A stretch of DNA of 64,000 nucleotides, taken from Pseudomonas viridiflava (GTDB lineage: Bacteria; Pseudomonadota; Gammaproteobacteria; Pseudomonadales; Pseudomonadaceae). A model generated the notes under the pieces. It ran no database searches. It saw only the letters and a list, made by a program, of their open reading frames with translations, and had not been told where the DNA came from. The stretch covers positions 434,001 through 498,000 of the forward strand of contig NZ_UUPU01000001.1 of the NCBI RefSeq assembly GCF_900591205.1, in the 5' to 3' direction. The translations under genes and the position numbers were made by a program. Shown piece by piece: positions 46,075 through 56,630 of this stretch (within the stretch, counting starts at the first letter, position 1; each line of letters starts with the position of its first letter).

Positions 46075-46731
46075 TCAATTGCGCAGAGTAATTACCGGCC
46101 AGCCACGTTTCTCGGCCTCAGCCCGCAGATTCGGGTCCGGATCCACCGCCACCGGGTGGGTGACCTGCTCCAGCAACGGCAAATCATTCAGCGAATCGCT
46201 ATAGAAGTAACTGTCTTCCAGGCTATACCCGGTCTCTTCCAGCCAGCGGTTCAGGCGTGTCACCTTGCCTTCACGGAAGCACGGCACATCGGTGCTGCGC
46301 CCGGTGTAGCGGCCGTTTTCCATCTCGCACTCGGTGGCGATCAAGGTTTCCACGCCCAGGCGTGCGGCAATCGGCGCGGTGACGAAACGGTTGGTGGCGG
46401 TGATGATCACCAACTTGTCGCCGGCGGCGCGGTGTTTGGCCAGCAGTTCTACGGCCAGCGGCAGCATGATCGGCTCGATGCAGTCGCGCATGTAGTCGTT
46501 GTGCCACTCGTCCAACTGGGCCATCTCGGTGCGGCCGAGGATCTCCAGGCAGAAATTCAAGTAGGCGGCGTTGTCCAGCTTGCCGGCCAGGTAGTCCTGG
46601 TAAAATTCATCGTTGCGGGCTTTGTAGGCCACCGGGTCGAGAATCCCGCGTTCGCAGAGGTAATCGCCCCAGGCGTGGTCGCTGTCACCGCCGAGAAGGG
46701 TGTTGTCCAAGTCGAATAAAGCCAGGCGCAT
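46075..46731 (-). CDS. HAD-superfamily phosphatase, SerB-like (HAD-IB)
   Basis: A 218-residue hydrolase. Motif I DLDNTLL (nucleophile Asp7), motif II in VIITATNRF, motif III Lys in REGKVTRL, and motif [13 protein letters not shown]. The subgroup (HAD-IB, PSPase-like/CicA) contains phosphoserine and other small-molecule phosphatases. ATG 46731. It is divergent from rppH. The substrate is not readable from sequence. Confidence 0.88.
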   Translation of the reverse strand: MRLALFDLDNTLLGGDSDHAWGDYLCERGILDPVAYKARNDEFYQDYLAGKLDNAAYLNFCLEILGRTEMAQLDEWHNDYMRDCIEPIMLPLAVELLAKHRAAGDKLVIITATNRFVTAPIAARLGVETLIATECEMENGRYTGRSTDVPCFREGKVTRLNRWLEETGYSLEDSYFYSDSLNDLPLLEQVTHPVAVDPDPNLRAEAEKRGWPVITLRN

Positions 46732-46874
46732 TGCAGTTACTCGCTGAAAAGTCTGTAAAAAGGCGTCCAGAATACGGTCTTTTCACAAGAGTGCACATAA
46801 GGTAAGAAGCCTCGTTGCCGCTGGAACAACCTTTGTGGAACAATGCGGCGACATGCGTTTGCGAGGTTGTTGCC

Positions 46875-47354
46875 GTGATCGACCCCGATGGTTTCCGTCC
46901 TAATGTCGGGATTATTCTTACGAATGATGCCGGACAGGTGCTATGGGCTCGCCGAATCAACCAAGATGCCTGGCAGTTTCCTCAAGGCGGAATCAACCCC
47001 GATGAAACCCCTGAAGACGCCTTGTACCGTGAGTTGAATGAAGAAGTCGGCCTTGAGCGCGAAGATGTGCAAATTCTGGCCTGTACCCGCGGCTGGTTGC
47101 GCTATCGTTTGCCGCAACGCCTGGTGCGTACCCACAGCCAACCGCTGTGCATCGGCCAGAAGCAGAAATGGTTTCTCCTGCGCCTGATCTCCAACGAGCA
47201 GCGGGTGCGGATGGATTTGACCGGTAAACCGGAGTTCGATGGCTGGCGTTGGGTCAGTTATTGGTATCCGTTGGGCCAGGTGGTGACATTCAAGCGCGAG
47301 GTTTATCGTCGCGCTCTCAAAGAGCTTGCCCCGCGCCTTTTAGCGCGCGACTGA
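46875..47354 (+). CDS. rppH: RNA pyrophosphohydrolase RppH
   Basis: A 159-residue Nudix hydrolase that converts 5'-triphosphate mRNA to monophosphate and so triggers decay. Nudix box near 37-59: [20 protein letters not shown] then VGLE (G, REL, EE, G all in place). Start is GTG at 46875 (product [15 protein letters not shown]), which matches the known N-terminus. It is 22 bases upstream of ptsP, a classical rppH-ptsP pair. Confidence 0.96.
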   Translation: MIDPDGFRPNVGIILTNDAGQVLWARRINQDAWQFPQGGINPDETPEDALYRELNEEVGLEREDVQILACTRGWLRYRLPQRLVRTHSQPLCIGQKQKWFLLRLISNEQRVRMDLTGKPEFDGWRWVSYWYPLGQVVTFKREVYRRALKELAPRLLARD

Positions 47355-47376
47355 CGACGGAGTTCGACCCCGAGCC

Positions 47377-49656
47377 ATGCTCAATACGCTGCGCAAGATC
47401 GTCCAGGAAGTTAACTCCGCCAAGGATCTCAAGGCGGCGTTGGGGATTATTGTGTTGCGCGTCAAGGAAGCCATGGGCAGCCAGGTCTGCTCGGTTTACC
47501 TGCTGGACCCCGAGACCAACCGTTTTGTGCTGATGGCCACGGAGGGCTTGAACAAGCGCTCCATCGGCAAGGTCAGCATGGCGCCCAATGAAGGTCTGGT
47601 GGGCCTGGTGGGGACGCGTGAAGAACCCCTGAATCTTGAAAACGCGGCCGATCACCCGCGTTACCGCTACTTTGCCGAAACCGGCGAGGAGCGTTACGCC
47701 TCGTTCCTCGGCGCACCGATCATTCACCACCGCCGCGTTGTCGGCGTGTTGGTCATCCAGCAAAAAGAACGCCGCCAGTTCGACGAGGGTGAAGAAGCCT
47801 TCCTGGTGACCATGAGCGCGCAGCTTGCCGGGGTTATTGCCCACGCCGAAGCCACCGGCTCGATTCGCGGCCTGGGCCGCCAGGGCAAGGGCATCCAGGA
47901 AGCCAAGTTCGTCGGCGTGCCGGGTTCACCGGGCGCTGCCGTCGGTACGGCCGTGGTCATGCTGCCGCCGGCCGACCTCGATGTGGTGCCGGACAAGAGC
48001 GTCGATGACATCGACGCTGAAATCAAACTGTTCAAGACCGCCCTGGAAGGCGTGCGCGCCGACATGCGCAACCTGTCGACCAAGCTGGCCACTCAGCTGC
48101 GCCCTGAAGAGCGCGCGCTGTTTGACGTGTACCAGATGATGCTCGACGACGCGTCGCTGGGTAACGAAGTCAAAACCGTGATCAAGACCGGCCAGTGGGC
48201 CCAGGGCGCGCTGCGCCAGGTGGTCACCGATCACGTCAACCGTTTCGAATTGATGGACGACGCCTACCTGCGCGAACGTGCCTCGGATGTGCGTGACCTC
48301 GGTCGCCGTCTGCTGGCCTATCTGCAGGAAGACCGCACCACCAACCTGGTCTACCCCGACAACACCATCCTGATCAGTGAAGAGCTGACCGCCACCATGC
48401 TCGGCGAAGTGCCGGAAGGCAAACTGGTGGGCCTGGTCTCGGTATTGGGGTCGGGCAACTCCCACGTCGCGATTCTGGCCCGGGCCATGGGGATTCCGAC
48501 GGTAATGGGCCTGGTGGACCTGCCGTATTCCAAGGTCGACGGCATCGACATGATCGTCGATGGCCATCGCGGCGAAGTCTTTACCAACCCCAGCGAATTG
48601 CTGCGCAAGCAGTACGCCGAGGTGGTGGAAGAAGAGAAACAACTGGCGCTGGGCCTCGATTCGTTGCGCGAGCTGCCCTGCGTGACCCTCGACGGCCACC
48701 GCGTGCCGCTGTTGGTGAACACCGGCCTGCTCGCCGATGTAGCCCGTGCGCAACAGCGCGGTGCCGAAGGGGTGGGGCTGTACCGCACCGAAGTGCCGTT
48801 CATGATCAACCAGCGCTTCCCGAGCGAGAAGGAGCAGTTGGCGATTTATCGCGAGCAACTGCAAGCCTTCCACCCGTTGCCGGTGACCATGCGCAGCCTG
48901 GATATCGGCGGTGACAAGTCACTGTCGTATTTCCCGATCAAGGAAGACAACCCCTTCCTTGGCTGGCGCGGTATTCGCGTCACCCTCGACCACCCGGAAA
49001 TTTTCCTGGTGCAGACCCGCGCCATGCTCAAGGCCAGCGAGGGCCTGAACAACCTGCGTATTCTGCTGCCGATGATCTCCGGCACCCATGAGCTGGAAGA
49101 GGCGCTGCACCTGATCCACCGCGCCTGGGGCGAAGTGCGTGACGAAGGCGCCGACGTGCCGATGCCGCCGATTGGCGTGATGATCGAAATTCCGGCGGCG
49201 GTGTACCAGGCCAAGGAATTGGCACGGCAGGTGGACTTCCTGTCGGTGGGCTCCAACGACCTGACCCAATACCTGCTGGCCGTGGACCGTAACAACCCAC
49301 GGGTGGCCGACCTCTACGACTACCTGCACCCGGCGGTGCTGCAAGCCCTGCAACACGTGGTGCGCGACGCCCATGCCGAAGGCAAGCCGGTGAGCATCTG
49401 CGGTGAAATGGCTGGCGACCCGGCGGCGGCGGTGCTGTTGATGGCGATGGGCTTTGACAGCCTGTCGATGAACGCTACCAACTTGCCGAAGGTGAAGTGG
49501 ATGCTGCGCCAGGTCGAGCTGAGCATGGCCAAGGACCTGTTGGCCGAGCTGATGACGATCGACAACCCGCAAGTTATCCACAGCTCGTTGCAATTGGCCC
49601 TGAAAAACCTGGGACTGACGCGGATGATCAACCCGGCTTCAGCAAAAACCCTCTAG
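47377..49656 (+). CDS. ptsP: phosphoenolpyruvate-protein phosphotransferase PtsP (EI-Ntr)
   Basis: A 759-residue enzyme I of the nitrogen PTS. N-terminal GAF domain (about 5-160), EI N-domain, phospho-His domain with active His363 in GSGNSHVAILARAMG, then the PEP-binding TIM barrel (VGLYRTEVPFM, SVGSNDLTQYLLAVDR). It passes phosphate from PEP to NPr and EIIA-Ntr, regulating potassium, nitrogen and other functions. The GAF domain senses glutamine or 2-oxoglutarate in relatives. Start ATG 47377. Confidence 0.97.
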   Translation: MLNTLRKIVQEVNSAKDLKAALGIIVLRVKEAMGSQVCSVYLLDPETNRFVLMATEGLNKRSIGKVSMAPNEGLVGLVGTREEPLNLENAADHPRYRYFAETGEERYASFLGAPIIHHRRVVGVLVIQQKERRQFDEGEEAFLVTMSAQLAGVIAHAEATGSIRGLGRQGKGIQEAKFVGVPGSPGAAVGTAVVMLPPADLDVVPDKSVDDIDAEIKLFKTALEGVRADMRNLSTKLATQLRPEERALFDVYQMMLDDASLGNEVKTVIKTGQWAQGALRQVVTDHVNRFELMDDAYLRERASDVRDLGRRLLAYLQEDRTTNLVYPDNTILISEELTATMLGEVPEGKLVGLVSVLGSGNSHVAILARAMGIPTVMGLVDLPYSKVDGIDMIVDGHRGEVFTNPSELLRKQYAEVVEEEKQLALGLDSLRELPCVTLDGHRVPLLVNTGLLADVARAQQRGAEGVGLYRTEVPFMINQRFPSEKEQLAIYREQLQAFHPLPVTMRSLDIGGDKSLSYFPIKEDNPFLGWRGIRVTLDHPEIFLVQTRAMLKASEGLNNLRILLPMISGTHELEEALHLIHRAWGEVRDEGADVPMPPIGVMIEIPAAVYQAKELARQVDFLSVGSNDLTQYLLAVDRNNPRVADLYDYLHPAVLQALQHVVRDAHAEGKPVSICGEMAGDPAAAVLLMAMGFDSLSMNATNLPKVKWMLRQVELSMAKDLLAELMTIDNPQVIHSSLQLALKNLGLTRMINPASAKTL

Positions 49657-49667
49657 ATCGAGGTGTG

Positions 49668-49739
49668 GCCATCGCAGGCAAGCCAGCTCCCACATTTGAA
49701 ATGCATTCCAATGTGGGAGCTGGCTTGCCTGCGATGGCG
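49668..49739. repeat. REP pair (inverted)
   Basis: gccatcgcaggcaagccagctcccac and its inverted copy around a short spacer (atttgaaatgcattccaat). Confidence 0.9.
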
Positions 49740-49754
49740 CCGGTTCAAACCCCG

Positions 49755-50501
49755 CTAAATCCTGAGTTCTACCTCGCCCAACCGCCCACCGTGCGGCCCA
49801 AAACTGCGCTCCAGCATCCGCCGCGTGCCGTCGGCATTCACGATCAGCACCGTGCTCGCCCGCGTCCCGTAACTCGGGCTGGCGATAAACACGCTGGATA
49901 AAAGGCTCTCCGTCGCCAACCCCACGCCGGTATCCGGCAGGTCCGCAAACGGCGCCGTCTGCGGATCGCTCAAGATCTCCAGCAAGGCTTGTGGCTGTGG
50001 ATCACCAAGCAATTCGCTCAACGCCGCCTTGGCCTTGAGCAACTTGGGCCAGGGCGTATCCAGCCCAGCGTTGGATAGCCCATACACCCCGGCCTTCAAC
50101 TGAGTGGGTTCGGTGTGGTTGGCGTTGTAATGCCACAGCTCATCCCGCGTGCCGACCAACAGGTTAAACCCGGCATATTCAATCGAACGGCCGTTAACGT
50201 CGGCCAAATACTGATCAATCGGCAGTGAACCGCTGAGAAACCGCGCCACCAGTTCCCCGCGCGATTTGCGTGCCGGCGGCTGGTGCGGGTCGCGAATATT
50301 GGTCAGGGCGGCAAAGCGCCCATCGGCGTTCACCCCCATCCAGGTGCCGCCGGCTTCCTGGTCGCGACCGGCGTAGATGTTGGGCGCGTCCGGCCACTGG
50401 GCCAGCGGCAGGCTGGGGCGGGCGTAGAACTCATCACGGTTGGCCGCGACGATCAGCGGTTGGGCATGGCCCGGCCGCCAGGCGAAAACAATCAGGCACA
50501 T
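49755..50501 (-). CDS. NRDE/TANGO2-family protein
   Basis: A 248-residue protein with the N-terminal MCLIVFAW (Cys2, possible Ntn-type nucleophile) and the family NRDE motif in VAANRDEFYARP (near 19-30). Further conserved stretches are GGTWMGVNADGRFAALTN and STVLIVNADGT. The family (DUF833) is widespread and its function uncertain; the eukaryotic TANGO2 is linked to lipid or heme handling. Start ATG at 50501 with AGGG before it on the minus strand. Confidence 0.85.
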   Translation of the reverse strand: MCLIVFAWRPGHAQPLIVAANRDEFYARPSLPLAQWPDAPNIYAGRDQEAGGTWMGVNADGRFAALTNIRDPHQPPARKSRGELVARFLSGSLPIDQYLADVNGRSIEYAGFNLLVGTRDELWHYNANHTEPTQLKAGVYGLSNAGLDTPWPKLLKAKAALSELLGDPQPQALLEILSDPQTAPFADLPDTGVGLATESLLSSVFIASPSYGTRASTVLIVNADGTRRMLERSFGPHGGRLGEVELRI

Positions 50502-50622
50502 CAGGCGATTCCCTTTTGTGTTTCTTGCCACTCTACCCACTCAGGCAGGGGCGTTCCATCGTATCCAGTTGGGTCGCATGCCTTCCATCCGTTAACATGC
50601 CGGACTTGGTTTGGGGGCTCCC

Positions 50623-51405
50623 ATGGAATTTCTGCTGTATTTGCTGCTGGGCGCCTGCGCGGGCGTGCTCGCCGGGCTGTTTGGCGTGGGTGGCGGGATC
50701 ATCATCGTGCCGGTGCTGGTGTTCAGCTTCACCTTGCAGGGTTTCGACCCGCAGGTGCTGACCCACCTGGCTGTGGGCACCTCGCTTGCGACCATCATTT
50801 TTACCTCGGTCAATGCCGTGCGTGAGCACCACCGGCGTGGCGCGGTGCGTTGGCCGATTTTCATGTGGATGACCCTGGGCATCCTGATCGGCGCAGGTTT
50901 TGGGGCGCTGACCGCCGAGGCAATCTCCGGCCCGCATCTGCAGAAAATCATCGGTGTATTTGCCCTGCTGGTGGCCGTGCAGTTGGCCCTGGAGGTCAAG
51001 CCGAAAGCCAGTCGCACGGTGCCGGGCAAGGTCGGGCTGACCCTGGCGGGCACGGTGATCGGCTGGGCTTCGGCGATTTTCGGGATTGGCGGCGGCTCGC
51101 TGACCGTGCCGTTTTTGACCTGGCGCAGCGTGCCGATGCAGCAGGCGGTGGCCACTTCATCGGCCTGTGGCCTGCCGATTGCCGTGGCCAGTGCCTTAAG
51201 TTTCATGATTCTGGGCTGGCATGACCCGTTGTTGCCCGCTCATAGTCTAGGGTTCGTGTATTTGCCGGCACTGTTGGGCATTGCCCTGACCAGCATGGTG
51301 TTTGCCCGCTTCGGTGCACGCCTGGCACACCGGTTGTCGCCGCGTTTGCTCAAGCGGTTGTTCGCCGGGCTGCTGTTCTGTGTCGGTTTAAACTTTTTGT
51401 TGTAA
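50623..51405 (+). CDS. TauE/SafE-family sulfite exporter-like permease
   Basis: A 260-residue membrane protein with eight or so hydrophobic helices and the two GxxxGxGGG motifs of the family: ACAGVLAGLFGVGGGIIIVP near 11-30 and SAIFGIGGGSLTVPF. Family members export sulfite, sulfoacetate or other organosulfur anions. It lies upstream of lgt. I took ATG 50623 (MEFLLYLLLG); the TTG 12 bases earlier is not needed. Confidence 0.85.
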   Translation: MEFLLYLLLGACAGVLAGLFGVGGGIIIVPVLVFSFTLQGFDPQVLTHLAVGTSLATIIFTSVNAVREHHRRGAVRWPIFMWMTLGILIGAGFGALTAEAISGPHLQKIIGVFALLVAVQLALEVKPKASRTVPGKVGLTLAGTVIGWASAIFGIGGGSLTVPFLTWRSVPMQQAVATSSACGLPIAVASALSFMILGWHDPLLPAHSLGFVYLPALLGIALTSMVFARFGARLAHRLSPRLLKRLFAGLLFCVGLNFLL

Positions 51406-51469
51406 TGCAGGCTTAATCGCGCCCGGGCAAGGTCCGGTCGCTATAACGAATGATTAACGAGGAGTCGCA

Positions 51470-52282
51470 ATGCTGCCTTACCCGCAGATCGACCCGGTGG
51501 CTCTGGCCATCGGTCCGCTGAAAATCCACTGGTACGGGTTGATGTACCTGATCGGCATCGGCGGTGCCTGGCTGCTGGCTTCCCGGCGCCTCAACCGTTT
51601 CGACCCGACCTGGACCAAGGAGAAACTCTCCGACATGGTGTTCTGGCTGTCGATGGGGGTGATCGTCGGCGGGCGCCTGGGGTATGTGCTGTTTTACGAC
51701 CTGTCCGCGTATATCGCCAACCCGACGCTGATCTTCGAAGTGTGGAAGGGCGGCATGGCCTTCCACGGTGGCTTTATCGGCGTAATGATCGCCGCCTGGT
51801 GGTTTGGCCGGCGTAACGGCAAGTCGTTCTTCCAGTTGATGGACTTCGTCGCGCCGATGGTGCCGATCGGCCTGGGCGCCGGGCGTATCGGTAACTTCAT
51901 CAACGCCGAGTTGTGGGGCAAGCCGACCGACGTGCCGTGGGCCATGGTGTTCCCGCCGTTCAGCGACCCGGCGCAACTGCCGCGCCATCCGTCGCAGCTG
52001 TATCAGTTCGCCCTGGAAGGGGTGGCACTGTTCCTGATTCTGTATATCTTCTCGCGCAAGCCGCGCCCCACCATGGCCGTGTCGGGGATGTTCGCGTTGT
52101 TCTACGGGATCTTCCGCTTCATCGTCGAGTTCGTGCGGGTGCCGGATGCACAGCTGGGCTACCTGGCGTTTGGTTGGGTGACCATGGGCCAGATTCTCAG
52201 CCTGCCGATGATCCTTGGCGGCCTGGGCTTGCTGTGGTGGGCTTACAATCGCCCGCAAGGCATCAAGAACACCGCGCTTTAA
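51470..52282 (+). CDS. lgt: prolipoprotein diacylglyceryl transferase Lgt
   Basis: A 270-residue inner-membrane enzyme that adds diacylglycerol to the lipobox Cys of prolipoproteins. Signature regions: [12 protein letters not shown] (His essential), [15 protein letters not shown] (Lgt signature) and RHPSQLYQF. Seven predicted membrane helices. ATG 51470 after GAGGAGTCGCA. Directly upstream of the interrupted thyA, matching the conserved lgt-thyA order. Confidence 0.97.
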   Translation: MLPYPQIDPVALAIGPLKIHWYGLMYLIGIGGAWLLASRRLNRFDPTWTKEKLSDMVFWLSMGVIVGGRLGYVLFYDLSAYIANPTLIFEVWKGGMAFHGGFIGVMIAAWWFGRRNGKSFFQLMDFVAPMVPIGLGAGRIGNFINAELWGKPTDVPWAMVFPPFSDPAQLPRHPSQLYQFALEGVALFLILYIFSRKPRPTMAVSGMFALFYGIFRFIVEFVRVPDAQLGYLAFGWVTMGQILSLPMILGGLGLLWWAYNRPQGIKNTAL

Positions 52283-52339
52283 ATTCGAACGCCAGGGCCC
52301 TCTGTGAAGGGCCCGGGCTTCAACGATACGGGTACTCAC

Positions 52340-52939
52340 ATGAAGCAATATCTCGAACTACTGAACGACGTCATCACCAATGGATTGACCAAGGGCGATC
52401 GCACCGGCACCGGCACCAAAGCCGTATTCGCCCGTCAGTATCGGCATAACTTGGCCGACGGCTTCCCGCTGCTGACCACCAAGAAGCTTCACTTCAAAAG
52501 CATCGCCAACGAGCTGATCTGGATGTTGAGTGGCAACACCAACATCAAGTGGCTCAACGAAAACGGCGTAAAAATCTGGGACGAATGGGCTACCGAAGAC
52601 GGCGACCTGGGCCCGGTGTACGGCGAGCAGTGGACCGCCTGGCCGACCAAGGACGGCGGCACGATCAACCAGATCGACTACATGGTTCACACGCTCAAGA
52701 CCAACCCCAACAGCCGTCGCATCCTGTTCCACGGCTGGAACGTCGAGTACCTGCCGGACGAGACCAAAAGCCCGCAGCAAAACGCCCGCGACGGCAAGCA
52801 GGCCCTGCCGCCGTGCCACCTGCTGTACCAGGCGTTCGTGCACGACGGCCATCTGTCGATGCAGCTGTACATCCGCAGCTCCGACGTATTCCTTTTATGC
52901 CCCCGAGAAGAAACTGCACAGTACGTAATGACTGCGTAA
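52340..52939 (+). pseudogene. thyA: host thymidylate synthase thyA, 5' part interrupted by island
   Basis: Codons 1-185 of native ThyA are intact, including the catalytic Cys159 in [10 protein letters not shown]. The frame leaves ThyA sequence after SSDVFL (52894), runs 14 codons into foreign DNA and stops at TAA 52937-52939. The missing C-terminal third would hold QQCDLGVG and the DxHxYxNH dUMP-binding segment, so the product cannot be functional. High-GC third positions match the host neighbours. This is the left boundary of the island; the rest of this gene should lie at its far end outside the window. Confidence 0.95.
52883..52939. other. left island junction (attL region)
   Basis: Host thyA similarity ends within gacgtattcctt (52883-52894). 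The adjoining element end contains TACGTAA (52922-52928) and TGCGTAA (52933-52939), an imperfect direct repeat spaced 11 bp (one helical turn), possibly recombinase contact sites. The exact crossover cannot be fixed without the right junction. Confidence 0.65.
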
Positions 52940-52994
52940 CCCAGTAAGCCTTCCAAGCCTGTTTATTGTGCCCCCTATCAAAATGCACATTGTG

Positions 52995-53028
52995 TATAGT
53001 ACGGGCCGCTTTGAAAAGGAAGGAAGAA
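52995..53028 (+). promoter_or_regulatory. candidate gin operon -10 box and ribosome-binding site
   Basis: TATAGT at 52995-53000 is a good -10 candidate without a clear -35 partner. GGAAGGAAGAA (53019-53029) gives a strong Shine-Dalgarno just before the in-frame GTG at 53029. All five coupled genes, including the replacement thyA, could be read from here. Confidence 0.4.
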
Positions 53029-54276
53029 GTGAAGGTAATCGCGGTACGGGGCAACCCCCTAGATCTCAGTGAGTCCCCGACCAGGCGGGACGACACCCTT
53101 GATGAGCATCAAGCTCAAGAAACCTTGAAGGTCACAGGAGCAGCCGTCTTTGATGACGATGAGCGCCTGATGCCTCTAATGTCCGGCTTCCTCTCCCAGC
53201 AACTCCAAGCTGCGCTGATAGCTGAGCAGACCGCCATGACCTTTGGCCGGAACCTTGGTTATGTCCATGAGTACCTGAGCAGCCGCCGTGAGTTCGCTAG
53301 CTGTGAGCGGGATTCCGCTTACCTGGAGATCCGTACCCACGTTATCCAAGAATACTTTGCGCACCTGCGCGAGGTTGAGGGGATCTCGAAGAAGACTGTC
53401 CGCAATCGAGATTCATCGCTCATGGCCTTCTTCAACAAGTCGCTTTGTAATTGGGTGGACGATGTCCCTCCTCCTCGAAAAGAAGCTAACCCGTATGCGG
53501 GTGGGCTGCTGTCTCCGCGTCCAAACAAGAATCTGGTGGTGGCCTGTTCCCTGGACGACCTCTTACAGCTAATCCTTGCCACCGAGAGCGAGCGTGAGCG
53601 GTGCCTCCTTCAGTTCATGTATGACGCAGGCATTCGCCGCTCGGAAGTCCCTCGCGTGACCCTGAGGGCGATTGATGACGCTCTTCGCTTCCAAGACACC
53701 ATGTTCATTTCACCCGGTGCCTCTGTCGCGGTGAATGCCGACTATTGTCCCCTTCGTATCGATGGGAGTAAGGGGCCCGCTGATTCCTTCAAGCCTCGCG
53801 ATACCTTGGTGAGCAGGGCAACGTTGCTTCGCATAAAGAAGTACCACGCCTCTCCGCTGTACAAGATGCACAAGCGCCAGTTCGGCAGCTCCGAGACCAC
53901 TCCTGCATTCCTGAATGCTGAGGGTGGCGAGTTCACAGCGCGCTCCGTCTCCAAGCTCCTTGAGCGCACCTCGAAGCGTGCCTTGAATCTTATGAAGATC
54001 AACAGAATGATCTCCCCGCATAAGCTGCGTCATGGGAATGCTTATGCCCTGCTCCGCACGCCGGATATTGGCACGAGCTACCTTGACCGGCTGGTAGCCG
54101 TACAAAAAACGTTGGGGCATTCCCGGCTCAAGACAGCCGAAACTTACACACAGATTCCTCACGACATCTATCAGAAGCTTGTTCGCCCTGGGACTGAGAC
54201 CAAAACAAAGGCCGGCGAGATGGCTGAGCTCGCCGACCGGACGCGCCTGAGAATTGATGCGGGAGATATGAAATGA
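53029..54276 (+). CDS. ginA: GinA, tyrosine recombinase
   Basis: A 415-residue integrase with all catalytic residues in place: Arg203/204 in DAGIRRSEV, box II HKLRH (His331, Arg334, His335), His364 in TLGHSRLKT, and nucleophile Tyr373 in AETY. The N-terminal SAM-like DNA-binding core is near 55-150. I place the start at GTG 53029 because GGAAGGAAGAA directly precedes it; the upstream in-frame ATG at 52966 would lie before the likely -10 box. The end overlaps ginB by ATGA. As the only one of the three recombinases with a full canonical set, it is the best candidate for strand cleavage. Confidence 0.9.
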   Translation: MKVIAVRGNPLDLSESPTRRDDTLDEHQAQETLKVTGAAVFDDDERLMPLMSGFLSQQLQAALIAEQTAMTFGRNLGYVHEYLSSRREFASCERDSAYLEIRTHVIQEYFAHLREVEGISKKTVRNRDSSLMAFFNKSLCNWVDDVPPPRKEANPYAGGLLSPRPNKNLVVACSLDDLLQLILATESERERCLLQFMYDAGIRRSEVPRVTLRAIDDALRFQDTMFISPGASVAVNADYCPLRIDGSKGPADSFKPRDTLVSRATLLRIKKYHASPLYKMHKRQFGSSETTPAFLNAEGGEFTARSVSKLLERTSKRALNLMKINRMISPHKLRHGNAYALLRTPDIGTSYLDRLVAVQKTLGHSRLKTAETYTQIPHDIYQKLVRPGTETKTKAGEMAELADRTRLRIDAGDMK

Positions 54277-56630
54277 GTAGTCGGTTAACGGGCTCGCAGG
54301 TAGACGCGACCATTGAGTCCTTTGTTGCCCTAGCTACTGATGATCGAGAGTCGTTGCTTCAGATCTGCTTGAGCAAAAATGCCGAATTGGCGGTGTCTGC
54401 TGGGTATGTGATCGAACAAACCGGCTTGAGTGCCTCGACGGTCAAGAATAAAGCTTCGCTTTTTCAGCCCATCCTGGATGCGATGGCAGATGAGGGGATC
54501 ATTGTCTCAGGTCATCCTTCGGGCGCTTGCGAATGGCGCCGCAGGCTTCTTGCCTGGTATGAGGGCATGCCTAAAGAACAGAAGCTAGCGATTCCGGTGG
54601 CGGCGAACACCATTCGATATCGAGGTTATTTGAGTGATGTTCCTGAATTGGTAGGCTTCCCCTCTGCCAGGGCGAAATATGAGTTGGTGCGGTCTACGTT
54701 CGAGGAGATCCTTGAAGACCTCAGAGCGCTGGGAGTTCTAGATAGGGAGTATCAAACAGTCGTCGAGCGCGTCGCGTCGAAAAAGCCCGTCGAGCTAACG
54801 GAAGCGGGGAAGCTGAAGGCAGCCTTCAAGTCACTTCGTTCGGTCTCCATTTATGGGCTATCTGATGTCATGTCAGTAGAGCCGGAGCGCCCATTTATTC
54901 ACCTGCTCCATGTGTTCAGCGCTGCGTCGATGAACGCCAGCAGTGAATCGGGTCAGGCAAACTTTATCGAAGCGTTTAAGTACTTTCGAGACTATCTGAA
55001 GGTGGCGGAATTCACAGGGCTGGAAGATCTTCGTGAGCTGGTAAGCGTCTATGCTTTGCCCAAGTTTCGGGTATATCTTCAAGAAAAAATTATTGAGCGC
55101 GTGTTGTCGACAAACCATTGCAACACGCTGATGAGCTCGGCCCGGAAAATGATGGAGCGTGCACTTCAGATTAATGGGCTAGGGCTGACGACCTTCATGG
55201 CTGCCCAAGGCTTCGACCCAGAGCGAGAAACTGATCAATACAAGCCTTACTCTGCTCCAGTACGTGCTCGCATTGCCGAAGCCATCCTTGAAGAGATTGC
55301 GGAGACTAACCGTCTGGCACAGCCGTATGTTCTGAGCCATGTAGGGGAGGATCCCGTTGCGCCTAATGGCAAGATTCGGCGTGGGTGTGCCACTATTGAA
55401 AACGCCCGCTGGATCTTTGAGAACAAACTCAATTGCAAGCCTTTGGGTTTCAAGTCGGCCAATCGTGAAGATGCTTATGAAAAGGCTTTCATTACAATTA
55501 TCCAAAGTTCCGAATTGTCGATCTTTGATATCTATAAAGAATGGGGTGTTCTCTATCAGATTGACAGCCGGGTGCTAGCACCCTATGTGATCCGGCTCGC
55601 CCAGGTTACTGGCATGAACGCTGATTCGTTGTTGGGTCTCGATCTCGATGACTTTATCGAACGTCACGATCTAACCGATCGGCCTTGCTTGCTGTATTGG
55701 AAAGAGCGATCAGATGGCGAGAAGATGTACCATCTTGATTTGTTTCATGCCGAGATTTCGTGGCTTACAACTTCTCAGGGGCGCGCAGTAAAACAGGTGT
55801 TTGATGACATTAAATTCTTGACCCGTAATCTTCGCGCTGAAGCTCAGCCTGAAGTTGAGAATAAGTTATTCATCTATCGCTCAAGCTCTCCCAGAAAGTT
55901 CGGGGTGGTTGACTCCATTGAGAATTCTTCCGGCAATATGATTAATAAGATCATGAAGGGTTTCTCTGAAGATCGGGGGTTGCTTGATGAAGAGGGCAAC
56001 CCATTGCCATTGTCGGCCTCTCGGTTTCGACCAAGTTTTGTGAGTGAGTTGATTGAGCGCGGTGTGTCTCCTCGGGAGATTCAAGTGATGTTAGGGCATA
56101 AGAACATTAGCACCACTATGGCGTACCTTGATCAAATGGATTTTAACCCGATGGCGCGGAAGATGTTGAATAAAGTGCTCCGTGAGATGCACCAAGAAAC
56201 GATGGACGAGTCGGTGACGATCATCCCAACGAAAACCATCGAGTCGACCCCAAAAGGCATGCCCATGGAAACTGGTACGGTCACATGCATGAACGTGTAC
56301 GACCCGCCAGACTTCATCAAAAATCTGAAGGACTACGACCCCAGCAAGCCGTGCACGCTGTTCAACAAGTGCCTCTCGTGCAGTAACAGCATAATCACGG
56401 TTTCGCACCTGCCGGAGCTCTTTGCTCGCCGTCGCGATTACCAGCGGATGATTGAGGTAAACCGGGTGCTCGATACGCCCTACGGCACCGTCATCCTGGA
56501 TAACCTTGACGTGCTCAACAGCATCCTTGACCCGGAGACATCTGATTTTTCAGCAAATGAGCTGGCTAAAGCCGAGCGCCTTTCTGAAAACCTGCAGGTC
56601 GATATCCTGACAGAGGGGGTAACTCTGTGA
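54273..56630 (+). CDS. ginB: GinB, degenerate tyrosine-recombinase-family protein
   Basis: A 785-residue protein. The C-terminal third has the recombinase fold with His609 in MLGHKN and Tyr618 in TTMAYLD. However, the first catalytic Arg is replaced (TGMNADSL, Asn449 where Arg is expected), and box II reads SRFRP (Ser583 in place of His, Arg586 kept, Pro587 in place of the next His). A Cys cluster near 672-703 (C672, C694, C700, C703) may bind zinc. The large N-terminal region (1-430) has no recognisable domain. Likely a structural or accessory partner essential for recombination, as in known GInts. It overlaps ginC by GTGA (start GTG). Confidence 0.85.
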   Translation: MSSRLTGSQVDATIESFVALATDDRESLLQICLSKNAELAVSAGYVIEQTGLSASTVKNKASLFQPILDAMADEGIIVSGHPSGACEWRRRLLAWYEGMPKEQKLAIPVAANTIRYRGYLSDVPELVGFPSARAKYELVRSTFEEILEDLRALGVLDREYQTVVERVASKKPVELTEAGKLKAAFKSLRSVSIYGLSDVMSVEPERPFIHLLHVFSAASMNASSESGQANFIEAFKYFRDYLKVAEFTGLEDLRELVSVYALPKFRVYLQEKIIERVLSTNHCNTLMSSARKMMERALQINGLGLTTFMAAQGFDPERETDQYKPYSAPVRARIAEAILEEIAETNRLAQPYVLSHVGEDPVAPNGKIRRGCATIENARWIFENKLNCKPLGFKSANREDAYEKAFITIIQSSELSIFDIYKEWGVLYQIDSRVLAPYVIRLAQVTGMNADSLLGLDLDDFIERHDLTDRPCLLYWKERSDGEKMYHLDLFHAEISWLTTSQGRAVKQVFDDIKFLTRNLRAEAQPEVENKLFIYRSSSPRKFGVVDSIENSSGNMINKIMKGFSEDRGLLDEEGNPLPLSASRFRPSFVSELIERGVSPREIQVMLGHKNISTTMAYLDQMDFNPMARKMLNKVLREMHQETMDESVTIIPTKTIESTPKGMPMETGTVTCMNVYDPPDFIKNLKDYDPSKPCTLFNKCLSCSNSIITVSHLPELFARRRDYQRMIEVNRVLDTPYGTVILDNLDVLNSILDPETSDFSANELAKAERLSENLQVDILTEGVTL

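Noticed and set aside
52966..53028. N-terminal extension of GinA from ATG 52966
   Set aside because: It overlaps the likely promoter and lacks an RBS; the GTG at 53029 has a strong one.
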